From positions 1 through 46,857 of the forward strand of contig JAFGIS010000171.1 of assembly GCA_016929495.1 (NCBI GenBank): a stretch of 46,857 bases of DNA, read 5' to 3'. The translations under genes were made by a program, and so were the position numbers. Under the pieces are notes generated by a model, which was given only the letters and a program-made list of their open reading frames with translations, was not told the origin of the DNA and ran no database searches. Positions 16,885 to 25,716 of this stretch are shown here, in pieces (positions within the stretch are counted from its first letter, which is position 1; each line of letters begins with the position of its first letter). The stretch is from Polyangiaceae bacterium. Lineage in GTDB: Bacteria > Myxococcota_A > Polyangia > Polyangiales > Polyangiaceae.

Positions 16885-17646
16885 ATGCGCATCCGGTACG
16901 GTCATGCTATTGCCCTTTCCATTCTCGTGGCGGCTGGCGCCGTGTACGCGGGAACGCGTCACCTTCTGTCGACTGGCGCAGCCAAGCGCGCCAGCCCGGC
17001 GGCCTCGGAGGCTGCTGTTCGCTGCCCGCCGGGTCTCATCGACAACCGGGAGGGCTCGGCCATCACGGCCCTTCCGCAGTGCGAGGGACGCTCCGGCGAT
17101 TGGTACGAGTTTCAGGACAAGGCCAGTCGGACGTCCATGGTGTTTCTTCCGCTCGGCGATACTCCCGACACTCCCGGTGCCGGACGGGCGGTCCATGCGT
17201 TCGGCTCGTGCGAGAACACGACACGATCCGATAGCGTATGGGGGGCAGGCATCGGGTTCGACCTGAGCAACCCAAGCCACGATCCCAAGGGTAAGAAACC
17301 GTACGACGCCCTCGGTCGCGGGTTCAAGGGGCTCCGCTTCAAGGCGCGGGCCGGGATCTCTGACACCACTCGTGGCGCCGTCAGGGTCGTGAGCGTTAGG
17401 TTTCCGGACATCAACACCGACCCCATCGGCGGTCGCTGCACGACGTGCTGGGACGACTACAGGTACTCCGTCAACCTCGATACGACATGGCGAACGTATA
17501 CGATTCTCTGGTCCGACCTCGTGCACGTCGGAAACGGAGACCCGAATCGGCCGTTTGCCGCCAATGCCATCTTTTCCGTTCACTGGCGTTTTCTGCCGAG
17601 CGATGTCTTCGATCTGCACGTGGACGACGTCGAATTCGTTCGCTAG
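16885..17646 (+). CDS. Exported beta-sandwich (CBM-like) protein
   Basis: 253 residues from ATG 16885, with AAGGTGAGG six bases upstream. N-terminal signal or anchor (AIALSILVAAGAVYA). The mature region has strands and phrases usual in CBM11/CIA30-like jelly-roll modules: a FGSCENTTRSDSVWGAGIGFDLS segment, DALGRGFKGLRFKARAG, RFPDINTDP, TWRTYTILWSDL, and an end of FDLHVDDVEF. Two cysteines form a CTTC pair near residue 186. It probably binds carbohydrate outside the cell; no catalytic residues are apparent. Its place before a membrane glycosyltransferase fits a role with surface sugars. Confidence 0.72.
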   Translation: MRIRYGHAIALSILVAAGAVYAGTRHLLSTGAAKRASPAASEAAVRCPPGLIDNREGSAITALPQCEGRSGDWYEFQDKASRTSMVFLPLGDTPDTPGAGRAVHAFGSCENTTRSDSVWGAGIGFDLSNPSHDPKGKKPYDALGRGFKGLRFKARAGISDTTRGAVRVVSVRFPDINTDPIGGRCTTCWDDYRYSVNLDTTWRTYTILWSDLVHVGNGDPNRPFAANAIFSVHWRFLPSDVFDLHVDDVEFVR

Positions 17647-17759
17647 TGTCCCGTCTGCGTGATTCGCTGAAGACCTCCACGGCCTGGAATGGGTCGAAGC
17701 TGCCAGAGTCTGCGAGGAAAACCCCCAGTGTGAGCCAGAACACAGGCTCCCCATTCTGG

Positions 17760-17780
17760 GGCGTGTCTTGGAGACACGCC
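17760..17780 (+). promoter_or_regulatory. Stem-loop in the leader of the GT-C gene
   Basis: GGCGTGTC-TTGGA-GACACGCC, a perfect 8-bp stem with 5-base loop, ends 17 bases before the ATG at 17798. No T-run follows. It may be the terminator remnant of the gene ending at 17646 or a leader structure affecting translation. Confidence 0.4.
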
Positions 17781-17797
17781 ACCAGCACAGAACACGG

Positions 17798-19282
17798 ATG
17801 ACGGTTACATCGCCGGGGTTTCGTCCGGTCGAGCATGCGCGGCGCGCGGTGCGACGCCCAGAGCTCTACGTTGCGTTGCTTCTGGCGGCTGTTGCAGTTC
17901 CGGCCAGCGTTCTGCTCCGTCCCGTCTCCGAGATGGGCGGCGCGCGTCAGCTGCTCGGGTGGGAGAGCTTCCACGTGGCGCGCGCCCTGGTGGACGGGCG
18001 CGGCTACAGCGATCCGTTCTTGGAGCCCACGGGCCCCACAGCCTGGGTTTCCCCTCTCTACACTACGATCATGGCGGGCCTGCTCCTGGTGCTGAAGCAG
18101 AAGAACCTGGTTGCGACGGTGGTGGTCCACCTCACGAGCGTCGTGCTAGTTGCCGCCGGGACGTCCGTGTACACGATGGCTAGACGCAGTCGGCTCCGTG
18201 TACCGCCCTGGGCGAGCGTCGTCTTGTTCTTTCTCTGGGTCGGTCCGTTCTACTACTGGTTCTATGTCAGTACCACGGACGTGTGGCTCGTGATGTTCGT
18301 GGTAACGGGTATGACCCTGACGGTGTGCCGCTACCTCGCCACGCGCAAGATGCGCGCCTGGGTCTGGGGGCTCTGGGGCGGGGTCGCGTCGTTGACCAGC
18401 CCGGCCTTGGTGGCTTCGTGGGGTTGCCTACTGGGCCTTCTCTGTCTGCGGGAGGTCAAGGCGCGGCGGCAGTGGCTCGTCGCTGGCGCGATTATGCTGG
18501 GCCTTGCCGCCCCCTGGACAGTGCGCAACGCTCTGGTGTTCGGGCAGCTCATTCCGATCAAGGCGAACGCTGGCTACGAAGCGTTCCTCGCCAATGTGGT
18601 CGACGAGGACGGCGTCTACGACCTCGGCACTTTTCACCAGCATCCTTCTCAGTTCGAAAACGAGCGGTTCGTGTACGCGCAAATGGGGGAAACGGCGTAC
18701 GTCGCCCACTACGGGGAGGCGTTCCGCTCGTTTCTCAAGCAGCACCCCGGGCAGTTCGTGCGCAAGGTCGCCAACCGAGCGTGGGCTGCCATGGTGCGCT
18801 GTGTACCCATGGATGTCGGTCAGGGAACGACTCGCGAACTCGTGGAGGATACGGTACGGAGCGTCGTCTACCCGTTGCCGGCACTGATGCTCTTGGTGGC
18901 GCTGTGCCTCCGGGGGCCCCACAGGTCGACCTTGTCGATATTGGGTGTGTTCTATCTAGTCTACCTGGCAAGCTATGTGCCCGTCGCATTCTACGTGCGT
19001 TTCTTGTTGCCCTTCGCTCCCGTGCTCGTCTTGTTCGTCTTTCTGGGACTCGACCAGATCTTCTTCCGGCTGCGACCCGAGCTGCCCGGACGCAGTGGCT
19101 CGTACCGGAAGCAGTCCCGACCGCGGGTCGCGGAAACCCGCAGAGAAGCCGGCTCTGGCACGAGTCACGACGGCATCGAGCCCCCAGAATGCAAACAAGA
19201 CGCAAAGCGGGGTCAAGGGGAGCAGATAGCGGATATGCATCGTCGTCACGACATAGGGCGCGAGGTAGACGAAGTAGAATAG
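17798..19282 (+). CDS. GT-C type membrane glycosyltransferase, paralogue 1
   Basis: 494 residues from ATG 17798; a TTG at 17768 lies inside a hairpin loop and is less likely. About ten hydrophobic helices alternate with polar loops. The first periplasmic loop reads WESFHVARALVDGRGYSDPF and TGPTAWVSPLY, the signature shared by its two paralogues and by ArnT/PMT-like lipid-linked sugar transferases. A later loop has VDEDGVYD, HP and MGE. Such enzymes use polyprenyl-phosphate sugars at the outer face of the inner membrane. The homologous part ends near residue 435; the last ~60 residues are encoded antisense to paralogue 2 and look unstructured. Confidence 0.82.
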   Translation: MTVTSPGFRPVEHARRAVRRPELYVALLLAAVAVPASVLLRPVSEMGGARQLLGWESFHVARALVDGRGYSDPFLEPTGPTAWVSPLYTTIMAGLLLVLKQKNLVATVVVHLTSVVLVAAGTSVYTMARRSRLRVPPWASVVLFFLWVGPFYYWFYVSTTDVWLVMFVVTGMTLTVCRYLATRKMRAWVWGLWGGVASLTSPALVASWGCLLGLLCLREVKARRQWLVAGAIMLGLAAPWTVRNALVFGQLIPIKANAGYEAFLANVVDEDGVYDLGTFHQHPSQFENERFVYAQMGETAYVAHYGEAFRSFLKQHPGQFVRKVANRAWAAMVRCVPMDVGQGTTRELVEDTVRSVVYPLPALMLLVALCLRGPHRSTLSILGVFYLVYLASYVPVAFYVRFLLPFAPVLVLFVFLGLDQIFFRLRPELPGRSGSYRKQSRPRVAETRREAGSGTSHDGIEPPECKQDAKRGQGEQIADMHRRHDIGREVDEVE

Positions 19283-20431
19283 CCCCAACAGCACCAGAAG
19301 CTTCCGGTTGCACCCTGCGAAAGCCAACAGGAAGCCGAGGAAGGGCACGGCGAAAACGGCTCGGCGCAGCGCCAGGGGCGTGCCGGTGTCCGCATCGAGG
19401 AAGGGCGAGTACCAGAGCGTGGCCGTGAGCACGCGTCTGGCTGACTTGGCAAGAAGCGCCCCGGGATCATCGCGGATCGCCTCGAGGTACTTCGAGCGGA
19501 CGTCGGCCAAAAACACCGTCTCCCCGAGCTGGCCGTATCGGAATCGTGTCTCATGGCACTGGTAGGGGTGCTCCACGGTCGTAGTCGGGTCGATCAATCC
19601 GTCTTCGTCGACATAGTTGGCCTGGTATGCGTCGAAGAAGTAGTTGGACTTTGCGGGGATGAGCCGTTCGAAGACCACGGCGTTTCGCACCGTCCAGGGC
19701 GTGGCCAAGAGCAGCGCAAGCATGGCTGAACGACCGAGCAAGCGTCGGTGCTGGCGTAATGCCACCGTTCCGACCAGGGTCAGACCAGCCCAGGCTGCGG
19801 CTATCGCGGGGCTCGCCCCACAAGCAATCCCGCCGCACAGTCCCCACTGGTGTGGACGGAGTTCGCCGGCCACGACGTAACGCACGACCCGAAGTATGAT
19901 CAGGGTCGTCACTGCCGTCAGAAACCAGACGTCGTGAGTGAATTGGAAGAACCAGTAGTAGAACGCGCTCAGCCAAATCAGATACAGGCCCAGACTCAGC
20001 ACCGGCGCCAGACTGCCTTTCGTGCGCACTGCCATTCGGTAGACAGCGAAGCCAACACCGGCTAGAGCCAGGTTGGCCATCACGACAATCGCAGCTGCCA
20101 CGAGGCTCTTCTTTCCTAGGATCAGTAGCAGACCTGCCAGCAAGAACGCGTACAACGGCGGCATCCACGCCGTGCTGCCAGTCACCTCACCGAACGGATC
20201 GCTGTACCCGCGACCATCCACGAGAGCACGCGCGATGTTGTAGTACTCTCCGCCCAGGTGCTGGTGGGCGGAGCCTACAGACGAGAAGACCGTCGGAGTG
20301 AGAGACATCGCACAGGTGATCGCCAGCAGACCCGTGGCGATCCACGGGTCGAGCCTCCCGTATCCGCGTCTGAGTCTTCTCTCGCCGGGACGCGGCGTCC
20401 CAGCAGGTGCGGCGGGTTGAACAGGGAGCAT
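18956..20431 (-). CDS. GT-C type membrane glycosyltransferase, paralogue 2
   Basis: 491 residues from ATG 20431, chosen over 20548 because it avoids a 95-bp overlap with the upstream gene and leaves only 22 bases between them. Multispanning protein with GGEYYNIARALVDGRGYSDP, then TGSTAWMPPLY, TPWTVRNAVVFERLIPAKSN, and VDEDGLID with HP and LGE in a loop. This is the same signature set as the two neighbouring paralogues. Last gene of the minus-strand operon that starts with the OmpR-type regulator. The 3' end overlaps the convergent paralogue 1 by 327 bp, so about 70 C-terminal residues are antisense sequence rich in Glu/Gln. Confidence 0.82.
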   Translation of the reverse strand: MLPVQPAAPAGTPRPGERRLRRGYGRLDPWIATGLLAITCAMSLTPTVFSSVGSAHQHLGGEYYNIARALVDGRGYSDPFGEVTGSTAWMPPLYAFLLAGLLLILGKKSLVAAAIVVMANLALAGVGFAVYRMAVRTKGSLAPVLSLGLYLIWLSAFYYWFFQFTHDVWFLTAVTTLIILRVVRYVVAGELRPHQWGLCGGIACGASPAIAAAWAGLTLVGTVALRQHRRLLGRSAMLALLLATPWTVRNAVVFERLIPAKSNYFFDAYQANYVDEDGLIDPTTTVEHPYQCHETRFRYGQLGETVFLADVRSKYLEAIRDDPGALLAKSARRVLTATLWYSPFLDADTGTPLALRRAVFAVPFLGFLLAFAGCNRKLLVLLGLFYFVYLAPYVVTTMHIRYLLPLTPLCVLFAFWGLDAVVTRARAGFSAGFRDPRSGLLPVRATASGQLGSQPEEDLVESQKDEQDEHGSEGQQETHVECDGHIACQVD

Positions 20432-20453
20432 GCTGGACCGTCGCTGGACAGGG

Positions 20454-21851
20454 CTACTGGGCCGCAGGACTTGCTGCGATGAGTGCGGGCCCAGCGAGCC
20501 GACGACGCCTGCGCTGCCAGGCACGGACGAGCCGTCCCAGCCCAGCATCCAGACCGAGCGCCGTAAGCAGGACCAGCACCGCAGTGAACGCGAAGAGGTG
20601 TCTCACGTAGAAGGCAAGCAACCAGTACGGGAACAAGAACGCGAAGTAGGCGATACACAACCGTGATACGAAGGCCCGTTCGCGCTGCGCGAGCCAGAGC
20701 GCGAGCAGGGCGCCGAGGCATGGAAGCGCATAGGCGCCCCGGCGCAACAGGTAGCTGCTGCTGCGCCGTTCCGCCTCTTCGAAGGGCGGATAGGCCAGGG
20801 TGGTCGCAAGCACGCGACGGGCGACCCGCGCGAAGAACCGCGACGGTCTACGCCGAACGGACTCCAGAAAGGCCTTCTGGTGTGCTCGGACGAATTCCGG
20901 CTCCCCTAGCCGAGCGTAGCGGCGTCGCGCCTCCAGCGAGACATAGGGATGCTGCCAGAAGGACTGCTCTTCGTACACCCCATCGTCGTCGATGTTGTTC
21001 GACTGGTACGCCTCGTAACCGGAGTTCGATTTGGTGGGTATGAACCGATGGAATACGATGGCATTGCGAACCACCCAGGGCGAAGCAAGCCCCAACATCA
21101 GCGCTCCTGCCCAGAGGAGCTGGCGCCGCTCTCGTGGCTGCCTGTAGCACTGGTGTGCCATCAATGCGCCCCAGGCCAGCGCAATGGACGGATTGGAAAG
21201 CACGGCGATCCCCCCTGCCAGACCCCACTTCCACCCTACGATGATGCCCGTCTTCACGTACGTGGACAGCAACACCACGAGAGCAGCGCTCACGAGGGCC
21301 GCAAACCAGACATCGTGCGAAAGCAAGAAATACGAGGAGTAGAAGATGCAAAGCCACGCCGTGTACACGGCGACGACGAACCATGGCGAGAGCCAGTGGC
21401 AATGGCGTCTGGCAACGCGGAACACCATGACTCCAACCACCGCGAGGCCGACGTTGCTAGCGGCCGCAACGACACGGGCCACGGCGACCTTCTCCGGGAA
21501 GATGGCTAGCAGACCCGCCAGCAGCAGGCTGTAGAGGGGTGCCATCCAAGAGGTGGGTCCGGTTGGGTGGCCAAAGGGGTCAGCGAATCCCCGACCCGCG
21601 TTGAGTGCGCGAGCGATGTTCCAGTACTCGGCTCCCAAGTGAGTCCAGTCCGGTGGACGCTCGGAGAACAGCGCGAAGCCTCGACTGAGCGTGAACGTCA
21701 CGCTCAACAGCCCGAGGAGCACGAGAGCTTCGAGCCCTCGGCAGTCGGCTTGTTGCGTCGGAATCGAAGCGGGGGCGGCCTCGAGCGACGCGCGCCGGCT
21801 CGAATTGCAGACAAGGCCGCGCAAACGGTTTGGCAGGTTTGTCACGTACAT
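20454..21851 (-). CDS. GT-C type membrane glycosyltransferase, paralogue 3
   Basis: 465 residues from ATG 21851. Shares the paralogue signatures: GAEYWNIARALNAGRGFADPF, TGPTSWMAPLYSLLLAGLL, SPWVVRNAIVFHRFIPTKSN, and IDDDGVYE with HP and LGE. About ten transmembrane helices, C-terminus basic (RAWQRRRRR). It sits 40 bases after the repeated-domain protein and 22 bases before paralogue 2, so one operon. Three related transferases in a row suggest sequential sugar additions or different acceptors. Donor and acceptor cannot be read from the sequence. Confidence 0.84.
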   Translation of the reverse strand: MYVTNLPNRLRGLVCNSSRRASLEAAPASIPTQQADCRGLEALVLLGLLSVTFTLSRGFALFSERPPDWTHLGAEYWNIARALNAGRGFADPFGHPTGPTSWMAPLYSLLLAGLLAIFPEKVAVARVVAAASNVGLAVVGVMVFRVARRHCHWLSPWFVVAVYTAWLCIFYSSYFLLSHDVWFAALVSAALVVLLSTYVKTGIIVGWKWGLAGGIAVLSNPSIALAWGALMAHQCYRQPRERRQLLWAGALMLGLASPWVVRNAIVFHRFIPTKSNSGYEAYQSNNIDDDGVYEEQSFWQHPYVSLEARRRYARLGEPEFVRAHQKAFLESVRRRPSRFFARVARRVLATTLAYPPFEEAERRSSSYLLRRGAYALPCLGALLALWLAQRERAFVSRLCIAYFAFLFPYWLLAFYVRHLFAFTAVLVLLTALGLDAGLGRLVRAWQRRRRRLAGPALIAASPAAQ

Positions 21852-21891
21852 CGTGCGAGAAGGCGAACCGGTTCTGGTTGCTCAGACAGAG

Positions 21892-24591
21892 TCACTGTGC
21901 CTGTTGGACCTCGAGCGTTCCCAAGGCCAGGCGCGCGTGGGTGCGAAGATCGACAAAGACCCATGGGTTCAGGCCTTCGACCGCCCCCATGGTGGTGGGA
22001 ACAGGGTGCTTCGTGACGAGCACGTTCCCCGAGGAGTCCACGAAAGAAATCCGTCCCCTTCGAGCCAGCGCATGCTCGAGCTCGAAGCGTCCGTCCGCAT
22101 CGGTCGTGGTCTGATGCTCATTGATTCGGAAGAAGCTGGCTTCGGCAGCTTCCTCTGGTGTCGACCTCGCGAACGACACATCGACTAGCACACCGGGCTG
22201 GGGTTGGCCCCTCGCATCCACGAGCCTGCCTACAATGGACCGCCATGGCACGAGGTCCAGGGCAAGCCGAGCTCGGCGCTCTGGCAAGAGGTCCGCGGAG
22301 GCCACGGCATAGCCGCTTGCAGCCTCGACAACCGCCTCGAGTTTCCCCGCGTCCAGATGCGAGAGGACTGCCCGTCCATCGGAGGAATGAACCGGCCGAG
22401 TCAGTTCGACGGGAGCGAGGACGTTCAACACGTAGCCGACCACGGGGGCGCCTCGGTAGGTCACCGTCGTCTCCATCGTGGCTGTTGGCAGAAGCTGAAG
22501 CACTGTCCCGGTGTTGACGGAAACGGCGGTGGCGCGCGCTCGCCACTGGCCGAATCGCGCCGAAGCCGTGAGCTCGTAGAGCCCAGAGCACAGACAGTGG
22601 AAGACGAAGGTCCCGAAGGCGTTCGTCACGACCGTCTGATTCGGCGCGTCGCGGCGCAGCCGTGCCAACGTCTGCGGTCCAGCCTGCGGAACCAACGCGT
22701 CGGGCGGCTCGTCCCCGAAAAACCGCGCCTCGACCAGAGCCTCCGGAACGAACGCTTCATCGGGTCCCACGACTCCACCCATGATGATTCCTTTGCAGCG
22801 ACGTGCGCCCAGGGTGACCTCGGGCTGCAGTCCGGGTCTTCGTACATCCAGGACGAAGCCGCGATCCTCTTCGGACAGATCCAAGGCAATCCGCTCGCCG
22901 TTTCGGTAGGCGGCAAACCAGTATCGCCCAAGGTCCAGGCCCTGCAGCGAGAAGGTACCATCGGCGCGAACAGGTGCGTCTCCGAAGAAGGACATACCGT
23001 CATGCGACGAGACTCCGAGGGAGCCAACCAGCAGCGATACGGCTCCGTCTGGCTTGTTCATGAGGCGTCCAACCACGGACGCCCGGGGCTCGAGGTGGAC
23101 GACCCGATCTGTCTGGTCCTCGTCCCGAACGCGGACCATCGCGCTCCCGTCGCGGCCGTCCGGGTCGACTTCGACGACCAGGTCGACCACGTCGGTGTCA
23201 GAAACGGTAATGGACACATCGGTCGTGCGGGGGTTCGTTCGCGGACCGGCCTGCAGCGTGTACGACCCGCGAGCAAGCCCCGCGATTTTGAAGGTACCGT
23301 CGCCGTCCGTGGGCCGAAGCGCGGCGATCACTCGGCCGAACTCGAGATCGGTCGCAGTGACCCATTGTCCGCCCAGGCCCTGCTTCGGATGGCTGCGTCG
23401 GACGATGCGGCCTGACAGGGTCCGCCCGCGTTCCACCCACACGTCGATGCCGCTAGCCCAGCGCGCTACACTAATCCCCACGGGCGTGGGCTCGCGAGTC
23501 GTGAGCTCACCGGCGACGGCTGTGAGCAGAACCGTCCCGGCTGGAACGTCCTCCAGAACGTACTCGCCTGTGGCGTCAGCCATGACGGTCGGCGTTTGCC
23601 GGCTTTCTGACCGCCCAGCGCCGTTCGTCAGCGCGCTGACCACGGCGTTCGGGACAGGGGCGCCGTCCGTTTGGTTCAAGACGCGACCGTGGATCGAGCC
23701 CGTCGGGGGAAGCCGGAGCACCACGATGTTCCTTCGTGGTCCGATGCCGGTCCGTGTGCAGAGCCTGATGTGACCGGGAGGCTCAGGCCCCGTCTGGGTT
23801 TCGGTCGTGGACGGAAAAACCGACTCCGGTGATCCTGCGGCTGGACCGCGCCGGCGAACGGGGCCGGAGAGTCGATTGCGCACCGCGGCAAACGGGACAC
23901 TGACCTCGAAGAGATAGTCCCCGGGCACGAGACTCAGCCAGAAGTTGCCGAAGTCATTGGTGAAGGTCACCCAGCGCGCCGGCGTCGACGGCCTCGAGCT
24001 ATCTGGCGTCAGGGGCTGAACAGTGACCATGGCATCTGCCATCGGTTCCCCCTGCACGCCCCACACGTCACCTCCCACGGTGGCGCCACCCCTGCGGAGG
24101 GTCACCTGCATCGGCGCGTCGGGCAGCCGACACGGGAGCGGAAGGCTGCGTGCTTCAGGCTTGAAGCGTGGGGCGGTCACGGCCACGGCGTACTCGCCCG
24201 CATCCGGGATGGTTGCCGACCAGCGGCCCTCCAGGTCGGACGTGGCGATCCATGGCTGGTCGGCCTCTGTTCCGGAGCCCTCGGGCCGTGCTGCAACCGC
24301 CGTCAGCGCGACGACCGCACCGGAGATCGGCTCTTGTCCTGCTGCCTCCAGGACGATGCCTGACACGTGGCACGAAGCACCAGACGCAGCGGGGGCGCTG
24401 CGGTAGCGGTCCATGTTCAACTGCTGCACGGTGTCGTCCAAACCCAGACGAGTCGTGTTCTGCAGCGGCATCCCATCGAGCCAGAAGCGAAGCACGACAA
24501 CCAACGTACCAACGAGCAACAGCGCAACAACGAGGTGGAGCCGTAGACTCCGAAAGTGCGTCTGGGCCGTGGGCGGAGCAAGGCCGGTCAT
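21892..24591 (-). CDS. Membrane-anchored multidomain protein of carboxypeptidase-regulatory-like repeats, copy 2
   Basis: 899 residues from ATG 24591, which overlaps the regulator's TGA as ATGA. An in-frame start at 24738 would run through the regulator gene and is rejected. A single transmembrane helix (LHLVVALLLVGTLVVVLRFWL) lies near residues 18-38, with the rest presumably periplasmic. At least seven Ig-like CarboxypepD_reg/Spa-B-like units follow, with G-x-V-x-x-x-x-G-x-P-[IV]-x-x-A-x-V and T-D-x-x-G-x-[FW]-x-[LV]-x-x-[VL] motifs. It has the same architecture as the plus-strand 13821-16142 protein. No catalytic motif. Probably a trans-envelope or surface scaffold serving the glycosyltransferases encoded behind it. 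Confidence 0.86.
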   Translation of the reverse strand: MTGLAPPTAQTHFRSLRLHLVVALLLVGTLVVVLRFWLDGMPLQNTTRLGLDDTVQQLNMDRYRSAPAASGASCHVSGIVLEAAGQEPISGAVVALTAVAARPEGSGTEADQPWIATSDLEGRWSATIPDAGEYAVAVTAPRFKPEARSLPLPCRLPDAPMQVTLRRGGATVGGDVWGVQGEPMADAMVTVQPLTPDSSRPSTPARWVTFTNDFGNFWLSLVPGDYLFEVSVPFAAVRNRLSGPVRRRGPAAGSPESVFPSTTETQTGPEPPGHIRLCTRTGIGPRRNIVVLRLPPTGSIHGRVLNQTDGAPVPNAVVSALTNGAGRSESRQTPTVMADATGEYVLEDVPAGTVLLTAVAGELTTREPTPVGISVARWASGIDVWVERGRTLSGRIVRRSHPKQGLGGQWVTATDLEFGRVIAALRPTDGDGTFKIAGLARGSYTLQAGPRTNPRTTDVSITVSDTDVVDLVVEVDPDGRDGSAMVRVRDEDQTDRVVHLEPRASVVGRLMNKPDGAVSLLVGSLGVSSHDGMSFFGDAPVRADGTFSLQGLDLGRYWFAAYRNGERIALDLSEEDRGFVLDVRRPGLQPEVTLGARRCKGIIMGGVVGPDEAFVPEALVEARFFGDEPPDALVPQAGPQTLARLRRDAPNQTVVTNAFGTFVFHCLCSGLYELTASARFGQWRARATAVSVNTGTVLQLLPTATMETTVTYRGAPVVGYVLNVLAPVELTRPVHSSDGRAVLSHLDAGKLEAVVEAASGYAVASADLLPERRARLALDLVPWRSIVGRLVDARGQPQPGVLVDVSFARSTPEEAAEASFFRINEHQTTTDADGRFELEHALARRGRISFVDSSGNVLVTKHPVPTTMGAVEGLNPWVFVDLRTHARLALGTLEVQQAQ

Positions 24592-25436
24592 CCAACAGGG
24601 CTCGCTCTTGGTATCAGGGCGTAGCCGAAGCCCCGGACGTTTTCGATCTTCAAGGAGGGATCTCCGAGCTTGCGCACGAGCTTGGAGACTTGCTGGCGCA
24701 CCGCTCGCGTATCGCCGGTCCAGGGAGAAAGGTTGCATGCGATACGATGCAGCTCGTCGAACGGGATCACACGGCCTTCGCTCTCGACGAGTGTGACTAG
24801 GAGATCATACTGGCCCTTGGTCAATTCCAATGGGAGGTTCTTCTGCAAGACGCGGCGACGGTCGACGTCTATGACGATATCGCCAACCCCGAGGACGCGT
24901 CGCGACCTTTTGCCGGACTGCGTACGGCGAGAGCTCGCCGAGCGTATCTCACTCAGGATCTTCACCACGCCGGCCGGTGTGCGAGGCGCCTCGATGCGCA
25001 CGTCGGCCGCGCACTGGTACTTGCCGAGAGCGTTGGGAACAGGGTCGAGACAGACCATTCGCGCTGCGCAGCCGAGCTCACGCAAGAGTCGACAGAGCGG
25101 CAGCCCCTGCGATTCCGATACACTGCGCTCCAGTGTGCTGGCCGGACGCGTTGGATACGTGGGCAAGCGCTGCCAAGCGTCGTGCTCCGACGCCCGATGC
25201 ATGACGAGCACCAGCACGGTGGCGGGATTGCGCGCCTCCGTCAGGAGCTGCAGTGCGTCATGGCACGCGGTGGCCCGCGCACCGAATTCGGTCACCAGGT
25301 CTCGTATCAGCGTGCCCAGGTCGCCCGGACAACCCACGACAATCCGCCCCGGGTCTGGGTTGTTCGAGACACCCGGGCCCCGCGATTCCGTGGAGGGGTC
25401 GCAGGAACGTAGACCACAAGGTCGCTCTTCTCCCAT
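24588..25436 (-). CDS. OmpR-type regulator with degenerate receiver-like N-terminus
   Basis: 282 residues from ATG 25436; a GTG at residue 23 is possible. Residues ~183-276 are a Trans_reg_C winged helix: an opening strand GDIVIDVDRRRV, LTKGQYDLLVTLVES-GRVI, then a recognition region RAVRQQVSKLVRKLGD and wing IENVRGFGYAL. Residues ~30-165 have the alternating strand/helix rhythm of a receiver (RIVVGCPGD..., VLVLVMHRAS, ...EIRSA). At the end of strand 3, however, where Asp would be phosphorylated, it reads VLVLVMH. I infer a phosphorylation-independent or ligand-driven regulator. First gene of the operon 25436-18956, and candidate for binding the 11-bp repeats at 12036. Confidence 0.84.
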   Translation of the reverse strand: MGEERPCGLRSCDPSTESRGPGVSNNPDPGRIVVGCPGDLGTLIRDLVTEFGARATACHDALQLLTEARNPATVLVLVMHRASEHDAWQRLPTYPTRPASTLERSVSESQGLPLCRLLRELGCAARMVCLDPVPNALGKYQCAADVRIEAPRTPAGVVKILSEIRSASSRRTQSGKRSRRVLGVGDIVIDVDRRRVLQKNLPLELTKGQYDLLVTLVESEGRVIPFDELHRIACNLSPWTGDTRAVRQQVSKLVRKLGDPSLKIENVRGFGYALIPRASPVG

Positions 25437-25440
25437 AACG

Positions 25441-25674
25441 CTACCGTGTCGAGCTGGGTCGCTTGTAGACGACAGCGGAGCGGTTCTGCGCTACCGGGAT
25501 GTTGCGATCCAGGATCGAGACCAGCCCAGCGACCTCGACAGAGCGCTCGTCGTCGACTCGCCGGGAGCAACCGGCGGCCATCGTGCAGACCCGTGGCCGC
25601 ACCGGCCAGTGAATCAGTCTCCCGTACATCAAGCTCTGACTCGGAGACAATCCGACTGCCCGAGTGACACACAA
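25441..25674 (-). CDS. Doubtful small ORF just upstream of the regulator
   Basis: 77 codons from ATG to TAG, ending 4 bases before the regulator's ATG, a spacing expected inside an operon. Third codon positions in the second half are GC-rich. It lacks a clear ribosome site, signal peptide or known motif. It could be a leader peptide, a remnant, or chance. If it is not a gene, this stretch is the regulator's promoter region. Confidence 0.22.
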   Translation of the reverse strand: MCVTRAVGLSPSQSLMYGRLIHWPVRPRVCTMAAGCSRRVDDERSVEVAGLVSILDRNIPVAQNRSAVVYKRPSSTR

Positions 25675-25716
25675 GAAAAGCGCGATCAGCGTCGAATCGG
25701 CTGACCTGCTGCCGGC

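Noticed and set aside
22204..23415. Plus-strand 403-codon frame opposite the repeated-domain protein
   Set aside because: Antisense shadow; the minus-strand frame has regular Ig-like repeat motifs and operon context.
25505..25517. CGATCC-A-GGATCG dyad about 70 bp before the OmpR-type regulator
   Set aside because: Only 6-bp arms; expected by chance in DNA of this composition, so not listed as an operator.
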